In this document: piece by piece, positions 1 to 4,933 of the stretch
Layout: every line of letters starts with the position of its first letter
How positions within the stretch are numbered: the first letter of the stretch is position 1
Source: DATKSS01 sp049582065
Lineage (GTDB): Bacteria; Chloroflexota; Dormibacteria; Dormibacterales; Dormibacteraceae
Direction of reading: 5' to 3'
NCBI GenBank assembly: GCA_049582065.1
Contig: JBAUTF010000096.1
Location: forward strand, 1 to 5,195
DNA: 5,195 bases
Translations under genes and position numbers: made by a program
The notes under the pieces: generated by a model
Databases searched by the model: none
Seen by the model: only the letters and a program-made list of their open reading frames with translations
What the model was told of the DNA's origin: nothing

Positions 1-57
1 GCGTACGTCTTGGAGCGCGTAGAGCCGTCTGTCGAGGTCCGAAGGAGGCCGAGATGA
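1..57 (+). CDS. Possible 3' end of an upstream gene (partial)
   Basis: Reading from base 1, the frame is open for 18 codons and ends at TGA 55-57. The visible tail reads AYVLERVEPSVEVRRRPR. Most of its codons end in G or C (14 of 18), as in the real genes of this window, whereas the frame of the following gene is A/T-rich at third positions over the same stretch. The stop overlaps the next start as ATGA (54-57), the usual arrangement of translationally coupled genes. The product cannot be named from so short a piece, and the arginine-rich end partly reflects the embedded Shine-Dalgarno sequence. It could also be non-coding leader. Confidence 0.35.
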   Translation, partial: AYVLERVEPSVEVRRRPR

Positions 58-545
58 TTTACCGAAACAGACTGCGCGGTGCCGATGAGACTCAGGAGGT
101 CCGGGTCAGGTTGACTGCGATGGCTGAGGCCCTCGAGCAACGACAGGACGTGTTGGCTGCCGCGTGGGACTCTGTCCGCGAAGAGGTCGTCGACGAGGCG
201 GACCGCGCCCTTCAGGTTTCCGATGCGCGCTTCAGCGTCGCCCTCGATTCGGCCATAAGTGAGGCGCGAGCCAGCATCGCTCATGCTCTCGCCATCCTCG
301 ACGCGGGCGGATACGGCTTATGCGAGGACTGCGGATCGCCGATCAGCGAGGCCCGGCTTTCGTTTCGACCCGAGTCCACCCGCTGTCTTCACTGTCAAGA
401 TTTGGCGGACAGGAGAGGTGGTGCCGCCCTGGCGATCGTCGATCGAATCGAATTGACGAACCGGCCACGTCTCGTCTCGCGCCTCGACAGCGATGAAGGG
501 CGGATCGTCCAGCTCAATCCACTCTCACACAGGCATCCCGCCTGA
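54..545 (+). CDS. DksA/TraR-family C4 zinc-finger protein, probable RNA polymerase secondary-channel regulator
   Basis: The 163-residue protein has a charged helical N-terminal half (about residues 12-82), expected to form a coiled-coil hairpin, followed by a C4 zinc finger: C90-x2-C93-x17-C111-x2-C114, with the family signature GYGLCEDCG and the RL and P residues between the pairs. At the turn of the hairpin it has D47-E-A-D50-R-A52. E. coli DksA has DxxDxA at residues 71-76 and zinc cysteines at 114, 117, 135 and 138. The 40-residue distance from the second Asp to the first Cys is the same in both. Family members bind RNA polymerase through the secondary channel and alter initiation, often together with ppGpp. 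The N-terminus is shorter than in DksA, and about 49 residues follow the last cysteine, an unusually long tail. The ATG is fixed by AAGGAGG at 42-48, five nt upstream, and overlaps the stop of the preceding frame. The family call is firm; the exact regulatory role is inferred. Confidence 0.9.
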   Translation: MIYRNRLRGADETQEVRVRLTAMAEALEQRQDVLAAAWDSVREEVVDEADRALQVSDARFSVALDSAISEARASIAHALAILDAGGYGLCEDCGSPISEARLSFRPESTRCLHCQDLADRRGGAALAIVDRIELTNRPRLVSRLDSDEGRIVQLNPLSHRHPA

Positions 546-567
546 GCGCTATAGACGTGGCGAAGGC

Positions 568-1560
568 TTAAGTTCGTTTGCTTCTGGCCGCGACCTGGCC
601 GGCGTCGCGTTCGACGTCGTTGATGAAACCGATCAGACCCTCGAAGTAGGTCTTCTGGTCGTCGTACATCGCCATATGGGATCCACTTGGGCAAAGGTGG
701 AAGCGGCCTTTGGGGATGCGTCCAGCAATCATTTCCATGTGCTTCGGATCCATGGTGTCATGGGTTGCTCCGATGACCAGGGTGGGCACGTTGATCCGGT
801 CCAGGTCCCCCGTACGATCCCAGTCGGCCAGCTTGCCGCTTGCTCCGAGCTCGCTCGGCCCCTGCATCAACACGTAAAGCGGATAGTTGAGCTTGGCGAA
901 CGCGCGATTCACCGGATCGGGCCACCTGTCCGCAGGCATCCGCAACACGTGGTGCACATAGTGATGCTGAACCATCAGTTCCATGTAGCGGGGTTGGGTG
1001 AACTCTCCAGTCGCCTCCATACGCTCGATCTCAGCCAGCGCTACCGGATCCATACCGGGCTTGAGTACTTTGTTTGCGTACTCGTTATAAGCCGGGATGC
1101 TGGCCATCATGTTTGAGATCACCAGGCCCTTCATGGAATGCTGGAAACGGAGCGCGTACTCGATTGCGAGCAGGCCGCCCCATGAATGTCCCACCAGGTA
1201 AAAGTTGTCGCGGTTCAGTTGGAGCGCCTTGCGCACCTGTTCGACCTCATCGACGAATCTCTCCGTCTCCCACAAGTCGGGATCGTCCGGCTGGTCGCTG
1301 TAGGCGGAGCCCAGTTGGTCGTAGTAGTAGTACTCGATGCCGGCTGAAGGGAGATAGGAATCGCAAGCTTCCCAATACTCGTGAGTCGCGGCTGGCCCCC
1401 CATGCAGAAGCAGCACCTTGGTTTTCGGGTTATTGCCAACACGCTTGGTCCAGACCTTGAAGTTGCCTTTAGGGGTCTGTATCGGGATCATCTTGACGCC
1501 GCCGCTGAGCACGTCGTCGCGGCCGGAGGAGTCCAGATACCGAGTCTCAGCCGCTATCAA
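568..1560 (-). CDS. Alpha/beta hydrolase, proline iminopeptidase-like (peptidase family S33)
   Basis: This is a 330-residue cytoplasmic serine hydrolase. It has the oxyanion-region motif HGGPA (53-57), the strand-turn DQLGSAYSD (81-89), the nucleophile elbow GHSWGG with Ser126, a probable catalytic Asp268 (THDTMDP) and His295 (GSHMAMYD), in the order of the alpha/beta hydrolase triad. The helical cap between about residues 150 and 250 (QHHYVHHVLR, GPSELGASG) resembles prolyl aminopeptidases such as tricorn-interacting factor F1. These release N-terminal residues, often proline, from short peptides; acidic cap residues such as E194 and E237 could hold the substrate amino group, which is inference. 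The start is TTG, set by a perfect AAGGAGG five nt upstream; the internal ATG at residue 24 has no such site. No signal peptide is seen. The gene converges on the DksA-like gene with a 22-bp gap and seems to be transcribed alone. Exact substrate unknown; an esterase or amidase of the same fold is possible. Confidence 0.9.
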   Translation of the reverse strand: MIAAETRYLDSSGRDDVLSGGVKMIPIQTPKGNFKVWTKRVGNNPKTKVLLLHGGPAATHEYWEACDSYLPSAGIEYYYYDQLGSAYSDQPDDPDLWETERFVDEVEQVRKALQLNRDNFYLVGHSWGGLLAIEYALRFQHSMKGLVISNMMASIPAYNEYANKVLKPGMDPVALAEIERMEATGEFTQPRYMELMVQHHYVHHVLRMPADRWPDPVNRAFAKLNYPLYVLMQGPSELGASGKLADWDRTGDLDRINVPTLVIGATHDTMDPKHMEMIAGRIPKGRFHLCPSGSHMAMYDDQKTYFEGLIGFINDVERDAGQVAARSKRT

Positions 1561-1565
1561 ACGTG

Positions 1566-1572
1566 CCTCCTT
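1566..1572 (-). promoter_or_regulatory. Shine-Dalgarno sequence that decides the TTG start of the S33 hydrolase
   Basis: On the minus strand the bases read AAGGAGG, a perfect anti-16S match, followed by a five-nt spacer and TTG at 1560-1558. This supports the non-ATG start over the in-frame ATG 23 codons later. Confidence 0.8.
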
Positions 1573-1594
1573 TCGTCAGCTTCGGTTTGCGGCG

Positions 1595-1603
1595 ACGATA
1601 GCA
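1595..1603 (-). promoter_or_regulatory. Candidate extended -10 promoter of the S33 hydrolase
   Basis: The minus strand reads TGC-TATCGT, an extended -10 (TGn) plus a TAnnnT box. Transcription would start near 1588 and give a 5' leader of about 28 nt with the Shine-Dalgarno well placed. The hexamer 17 bp upstream (CTGAAT) is a poor -35, as is common with extended -10 promoters. The call is from pattern only. Confidence 0.4.
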
Positions 1604-1796
1604 CGGCTCAGCTACTGATTCAGCTCACGCTGTTCACCTGAAGCCACTGACCGATTGGAACTGTCTCTCTCAAGCGAGAGTACTTAACTCATTTCGTTGG
1701 TGCGGAAACCATTGGTGCCCGAGGCCTGGAATCGGCCGCTCGCAATTGACGTCATACCCAACGTCCATTAGATGGCAATGCCACCGATCGCGGATT

Positions 1797-2579
1797 CTAC
1801 GGCCAGACGGTGACCGCGACTCCGGGTTGGCTGCGTACGGGAAACGGACCTGGCTCATCGCGAGAGAATTTCCGCTCGACCCCGCCACGGCTGTAAGCCG
1901 CAAGGCGCTCTTCAATCGGCCAATCCACGCGCCGAACTTCGACTGAGATCGCCGAATTGAGGTTGACGATCGTGTACGCCGGACGAGCGTCGGCATCATT
2001 GGAGCCGCTGACCGCCCCCACGCTCAGCAGAACGGCACTCCCAACTCTGCGCTGGTACGGCGTATGAATGTGACCGTAGACAAGAAGACGCCCGTGGCCT
2101 TCCAGAACCATCCGCTTGGCGATCTCCTCGTCGGCGTCCGGGAGGACGACGTCCTCAGTGCTCCACGGCGTGGCGTGAACAAGCACCACCGTTCCAAAAG
2201 CGAATGGGCCGCGCTCGAGGCGCATCGGGAGCGAGCGGAGATATTCAATCCGCTCGGAGCCAAGTCGACTGACCGACCACTCCGCATGTGCCGCCACGGC
2301 ATCCGGCAGGACGCCATGCGCTGCCTCAGATTCACGCAACGCCTCTCTAGCTGAGAGGCCATCCGCAATTCGAACCAACAAGTCATCACCGTTACCCCGG
2401 ACTGATGACCAGCCACGCCCCCGGATCTCGTCGACGACTTCCGAGGGCTGCGCTCCCCCCTGAGCCAGGTCTCCGCCGACGAGCACTTCATCAACAGACT
2501 CAGCTCCATCGAGGTCGGCGATCACCTTGTCAAGAGCTACGAGGTCGCCGTGGGGGTCAGAGATGAACGCGATTCTCAC
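1797..2579 (-). CDS. Calcineurin-like metallophosphoesterase (YfcE/MJ0936-like)
   Basis: From the GTG at 2579 the protein has 260 residues and opens directly with the first beta strand and metal motif RIAFISDPHGD (Asp8, His10). Next come GGD (Asp37), RGNGD (Asn63), VHATP (His135) and GHIHTPY (His170, His172). This is the full set of di-metal ligands of the calcineurin-like phosphoesterase superfamily, in the spacing of small bacterial YfcE/MJ0936-type phosphodiesterases. It should hydrolyse a phosphomonoester or phosphodiester in the cytoplasm with Mn, Fe or similar metals; the substrate cannot be read from sequence. The region after about residue 205 is a C-terminal extension with no motif I recognise. 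The frame stays open upstream to a GTG at 2693, which would add 38 residues lacking any domain; neither start has a clear Shine-Dalgarno. I prefer 2579 because family members begin at this strand. It is divergent from the methyltransferase gene. Confidence 0.87.
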   Translation of the reverse strand: MRIAFISDPHGDLVALDKVIADLDGAESVDEVLVGGDLAQGGAQPSEVVDEIRGRGWSSVRGNGDDLLVRIADGLSAREALRESEAAHGVLPDAVAAHAEWSVSRLGSERIEYLRSLPMRLERGPFAFGTVVLVHATPWSTEDVVLPDADEEIAKRMVLEGHGRLLVYGHIHTPYQRRVGSAVLLSVGAVSGSNDADARPAYTIVNLNSAISVEVRRVDWPIEERLAAYSRGGVERKFSRDEPGPFPVRSQPGVAVTVWP

Positions 2580-2792
2580 GCGAGTTGGACATCCAGAGCT
2601 TCTGCCGCACGAGCCGATGTCCGGCGGCGCTTCAATTCCTTGCGGGGCAACTGCATTCCAATCGTGTTTGTCCTCAGCAAGATTCCCCCGCACAGCCTAG
2701 TCGCGAAATTCAGCCTGCTCCGAAATACAAAGCCGGCCCTGGCCTGCCCACCCCTTGCATACGGGGCGTTGAAAGACCAACCTGATGAGCTC

Positions 2793-3374
2793 ATGGTTGA
2801 TGCCTCCATCGAGTATTACGACCGGCGCGCCGATGAGTACGACGCCACGAGTTGGGAGCATCCGGGCGGTGACGCTGGTGTGGCCGCGCGTGTCCGCGAT
2901 GTGCTGAGTGCTCTTCCCAACATCAAAACAATTGACGTCGGCTGCGGCACGGGCTACGTGAGTCGCTGGTTGCCCGGGCAACTCACATTGATGGATGCGA
3001 GTTCCGCCATGCTCTTGATCGCCAGGCGCCGGTTGCCTGGTGCCGACCTCGTTCGCTCAAAGGCCCCCTCACTCCCTTTTGCGGACCACTCTTTTGGCCG
3101 AGCGTTCGCCGGCAATCTGTTCGGTCATCTGGCATCATTCGAACGCTCGGAGCTGGCCAGGGAGATGCGCCGCGTCGCAGCCGAGCTGGTCGTGCTTGAG
3201 CAACTCTCCGTCTCCGGCTCTTTCAGCGAGGGTCCTGAGGAGCGCACGCTCGTCGACGGATCGAAGTTCACGATCCACAAGTGCTACTTCACCGTTGACA
3301 GGTTGCTCGAAGAACTGGGCGGCGAGATCCTGATGGGCGGGCCCGGCTTCGCGATCATTCGCCATGGGCCCTAG
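2793..3374 (+). CDS. Class I SAM-dependent methyltransferase
   Basis: The 193-residue product begins with the segment IEYYDRRADEYD, typical of the N-terminal helix of UbiE-like (Methyltransf_11) enzymes. It carries motif I, IDVGCGTG (47-54), which binds S-adenosylmethionine, then an acidic residue at the end of strand 2 (LMDASSAML, Asp68), the LPFADHSFG segment (94-102) and the strand-4 region AFAGNLFGHL. The C-terminal half gives the usual ELVVLEQ strand. The methyl acceptor, probably a small molecule, cannot be deduced. The frame is open upstream to an ATG at 2550, but that part overlaps the metallophosphoesterase gene and has no domain, so ATG 2793 is chosen. Its ribosome site is weak (GATGAG), and TTG 2769 is an alternative adding eight residues. 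The gene is divergent from the metallophosphoesterase and convergent with the PPOX oxidoreductase. Confidence 0.88.
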   Translation: MVDASIEYYDRRADEYDATSWEHPGGDAGVAARVRDVLSALPNIKTIDVGCGTGYVSRWLPGQLTLMDASSAMLLIARRRLPGADLVRSKAPSLPFADHSFGRAFAGNLFGHLASFERSELAREMRRVAAELVVLEQLSVSGSFSEGPEERTLVDGSKFTIHKCYFTVDRLLEELGGEILMGGPGFAIIRHGP

Positions 3375-3429
3375 TGCGACCGCGTATGTATGCCAGCTAC
3401 CAGCAGGGTCTGACGTTACGGCAGAACGA

Positions 3430-3450
3430 GCGGCTTGGGGCCTTAGCCGC
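3430..3450. terminator. Weak hairpin between convergent genes
   Basis: GCGGCT at 3430-3435 pairs with AGCCGC at 3445-3450 around a nine-nt loop. The element sits at the junction of two convergent genes and includes the stop codon of the minus-strand oxidoreductase. Neither strand has a U-run after the stem, so it is not a canonical intrinsic terminator. It may only slow polymerase, or be chance in G+C-rich DNA. Confidence 0.22.
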
Positions 3451-3847
3451 TTCCCCACTTGCGGGACGGGCTCAGGCGATCGATCGCAATTGTGAAGATC
3501 TCGCGCGGTGTCCGCCGTTGGTAGGCCGCTCCGGTGTATTTCTGCGCCATCCGGTCGATGAACGCGAGATTGTCATCCGGCCGGATATCGATGACCCGGC
3601 CACTGACCGAAACCCAGTGCCACGGATTCTTGGTGCTGACGACCGAGACGGCCACCTGATCGCGCTCGCGAAGTGACTGCCCCTTGCGAGATCCCACGGG
3701 TGAGCTGACCAGCATGTGGTCACCGTCAAGAGCCACCCACATAGGGAACGTCACGATCTGGCCTTTTCGGTTCAGGTATGAGACGTGCGCCAGAGCAGGC
3801 TCGTCGAAGAGGTCGCGCAGCTCATCCGGGATCGTCTTAGCGGGCAT
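3443..3847 (-). CDS. PPOX-class oxidoreductase, pyridoxamine 5'-phosphate oxidase-like fold, possibly F420-dependent
   Basis: This is a 134-residue split-barrel flavin-type protein. The pattern AHVSYLNRKGQIVTFPMWVALDGDHMLV (residues 20-47) is the paired first strands of the PPOX fold. SSPVGSRKGQSLRERDQVAVSVV (48-70) supplies the phosphate-binding basic residues and the third strand, NPWHWVSVSGRV (74-85) the next strand, and YTGAAYQRRTPREIFTIAIDRLSP (104-127) the family C-terminal signature. Small actinobacterial members such as M. tuberculosis Rv1155 bind coenzyme F420 or FMN and act as homodimers; which cofactor is used here is inferred, not shown. The ATG at 3847 is chosen because GAGGAG lies five nt upstream; a GTG two codons earlier sits within that site. 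The gene is divergent from the PH-like gene. Confidence 0.88.
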   Translation of the reverse strand: MPAKTIPDELRDLFDEPALAHVSYLNRKGQIVTFPMWVALDGDHMLVSSPVGSRKGQSLRERDQVAVSVVSTKNPWHWVSVSGRVIDIRPDDNLAFIDRMAQKYTGAAYQRRTPREIFTIAIDRLSPSRKWGSG

Positions 3848-3858
3848 GCTCACTCCTC
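3848..3858 (-). promoter_or_regulatory. Shine-Dalgarno sequence that decides the PPOX start
   Basis: The minus strand reads GAGGAG followed by TGAGC and then ATG, a five-nt spacer. The upstream in-frame GTG uses bases of this ribosome site itself, so the ATG at 3847-3845 is the likely initiator and the protein is two residues shorter than the longest frame. Confidence 0.75.
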
Positions 3859-3903
3859 AGACCGCTTGTTATCGCGTCAACCAGCGTATCACCGCTCCAC
3901 GGC

Positions 3904-3921
3904 TGCGCCAGCACTGGCGTA
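3904..3921. repeat. Dyad-symmetric element in the divergent intergenic region, candidate operator
   Basis: CGCCAG (3906-3911) and CTGGCG (3914-3919) form a perfect 6+6 inverted repeat separated by CA; a further T/A pair flanks it beyond one mismatch. The two-base centre is too tight for a good RNA hairpin but suits a dimeric DNA-binding protein. It lies 57 bp upstream of the PPOX start and 162 bp upstream of the PH-like gene, so it would more naturally act on the PPOX promoter. No regulator gene is adjacent. Chance is a real alternative in DNA of this composition. Confidence 0.3.
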
Positions 3922-4071
3922 CGGGTCTGCAAATGCCCCAACGCTTGCGATAGGAACACGCTGTCAGCGACCGTCCACGTCAACTCGGTCTGTGCCGCTG
4001 ATGCTTCAAGCGCTGGCAGTTCAAGCTCGCCAACGGCTCGCCTCAGCTCCGTTTATTCCACCCGGATCGCT

Positions 4072-4083
4072 TAGTCTGCTCCC
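4072..4083 (+). promoter_or_regulatory. Candidate leaderless -10 promoter of the PH-like gene
   Basis: TAGTCT at 4072-4077 fits TAnnnT and ends six nt before the A of ATG 4084, so transcription would start at or next to the initiation codon. No Shine-Dalgarno precedes this ATG (the spacer is GCTCCC), which fits a leaderless mRNA. The -35 position has no good match. Confidence 0.45.
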
Positions 4084-4443
4084 ATGGCGGAGGTCGAGCT
4101 CACGAGCACCAGCCTCGTGATTCATATTCGCGGCGTGGACCGTTTCTTTGCGATGAAGAGCCAGCTCGAGGTGCCCTTGCAGCACATCGCTTCGGTCGAT
4201 TCCGCCGCGGACGAAGCACGTCGAGTCTGGCACGGCCTACGCATGGGCGGCACCAACGTCCCGAGCGTCATCACAGCAGGACGCTTCGTCGAGCACGGAG
4301 AGTGGGCGTTCTGGGACGTGCACGATCCACAGAGCGCGATCGCGATTCATCTACGAGACGAGAGCTACGCAAAGTTGATCGTCGGGGTCGACGACCCAGC
4401 GGCCACGAGTGAGGCCATCAGGGCGGCAATACGGCGACTCTGA
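4084..4443 (+). CDS. Small conserved protein with a probable bacterial PH-like fold, function unknown
   Basis: The 119-residue soluble protein is rich in alternating beta-strand segments: VELTSTSLVIHIRG (4-17), QLEVPLQHIASVD (27-39), AFWDVHD (75-81), AIAIHL (85-90), AKLIVGVDD (96-104). It ends in a helix (about 106-118). The arrangement resembles bacterial pleckstrin-homology-like domains. The middle segment WHGLRMGGTNVPSVITAGRF (49-68) followed by FWDVHDP is, from memory, conserved in a family of short actinobacterial hypothetical proteins. No catalytic residues, signal peptide or membrane segment are apparent, and a binding or scaffold role would be a guess. ATG 4084 is chosen because the family begins with this strand and a -10 box precedes it at leaderless distance. 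The gene stands alone, divergent from PPOX and convergent with the cysteine-motif gene. Confidence 0.8.
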   Translation: MAEVELTSTSLVIHIRGVDRFFAMKSQLEVPLQHIASVDSAADEARRVWHGLRMGGTNVPSVITAGRFVEHGEWAFWDVHDPQSAIAIHLRDESYAKLIVGVDDPAATSEAIRAAIRRL

Positions 4444-4525
4444 TTTACCGCATGCCACGCGATGCCTGCTCATCCTGCACGCAGCGAGTAGTGAGATGAA
4501 AACCAGTTAGGCGGCCGAGCAGAGC

Positions 4526-4867
4526 TCAGTCGTAGAGAAGCGTTCCCCACTCCTCGCCCTCGAGGTCGAGGTCGAGGTGCTTGAGTGGACCGATCCCCCG
4601 GACCGTCAAGCCGAATCGTGCAGGCAGCCTGGCGGCCGCCCTGCGATCAATTAAGAATTTGGTGCCGTCATCCATGACGCCCGACGCATAGTGATCCAGA
4701 TCGTCGTCCTGAGACAGTCTGCGAACCTTTACCTCGCATATCTTGCCGCCCCCGCAACACCGGTGGATGTCGTAGGCAATGACTCGCGGCCCGTCCGCTG
4801 GATGCAGGTTCAACCACTCACGCGCGCTGATGTCGGCCTGCAACTGAAAGTCCCTCGTGGCCGACAT
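4526..4867 (-). CDS. Uncharacterised small protein with an HRCCGGGKIC cysteine motif
   Basis: From ATG 4867 the product has 113 residues. A short helix-like start (ISAREWLNLHP) leads to a beta strand (RVIAYDIHRCC). Then comes a glycine-rich cysteine cluster, H35-R-C37-C38-G-G-G-K-I-C44, and a second strand (EVKVRRL). After an acidic loop (QDDDLD, 53-58), residues 68-78 (DGTKFLIDRRA) form a further strand-helix unit, and the C-terminus alternates Leu and Asp (LKHLDLDLEG) before WGTLLYD. Cysteine next to glycine between strands recalls A-type iron-sulfur carriers (IscA/HesB), but their later cysteine pair is absent, so metal or cluster binding is only a hypothesis. An in-frame ATG at 4906 adds 13 residues without a ribosome site; 4867 is preferred because a -10-like GATAAT stands seven nt before it. 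The gene lies 66 bp downstream of the HAD gene on the same strand. Confidence 0.8.
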   Translation of the reverse strand: MSATRDFQLQADISAREWLNLHPADGPRVIAYDIHRCCGGGKICEVKVRRLSQDDDLDHYASGVMDDGTKFLIDRRAAARLPARFGLTVRGIGPLKHLDLDLEGEEWGTLLYD

Positions 4868-4880
4868 GGAGCCGATTATC
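4868..4880 (-). promoter_or_regulatory. Candidate leaderless -10 promoter of the cysteine-motif gene
   Basis: GATAAT (minus strand, 4880-4875) differs from the consensus TATAAT at one position and ends seven nt before the A of ATG 4867. There is no Shine-Dalgarno in the CGGCTCC spacer, so transcript and coding region probably begin together. The -35 region is poor. If this box is used, the ATG at 4906 lies upstream of the transcript start and cannot be used from it. Confidence 0.55.
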
Positions 4881-4933
4881 CCTCGACCGCCTCGACTTTG
4901 CGTCATGCCAGAAGGCGGCCTCGATCCCTTGCG

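Noticed and set aside
493..1116. Long plus-strand frame of 207 codons opposite the S33 hydrolase
   Set aside because: It is antisense to a gene with an intact catalytic triad and reads as a histidine- and valine-rich mirror of it with no domain of its own.
1667..1680. CTCTC-AAGC-GAGAG hairpin downstream of the metallophosphoesterase
   Set aside because: The stem is only five bp, no U-run follows on the minus strand, and it lies over 110 nt past the stop codon, so it is not a credible terminator.
2550..2792. N-terminal extension of the methyltransferase from ATG 2550
   Set aside because: It would overlap the metallophosphoesterase start, has no recognisable domain, and the conserved methyltransferase begins near residue 6 of the shorter form.
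4005..4026. Direct repeat TTCAAGC twice with a 15-bp period in the PPOX/PH-like spacer
   Set aside because: Seven bases occurring twice nearby is within chance, and neither copy is positioned next to a promoter box.
3785..4120. Plus-strand open frame of 111 codons across the PPOX start and the divergent spacer
   Set aside because: It overlaps both the PPOX start and the PH-like gene, shows no domain or ribosome site, and has a composition like an out-of-frame shadow.
4558..4578. Tandem GAGGTC repeat
   Set aside because: It lies inside the cysteine-motif gene and simply encodes the alternating Leu-Asp stretch near its C-terminus.
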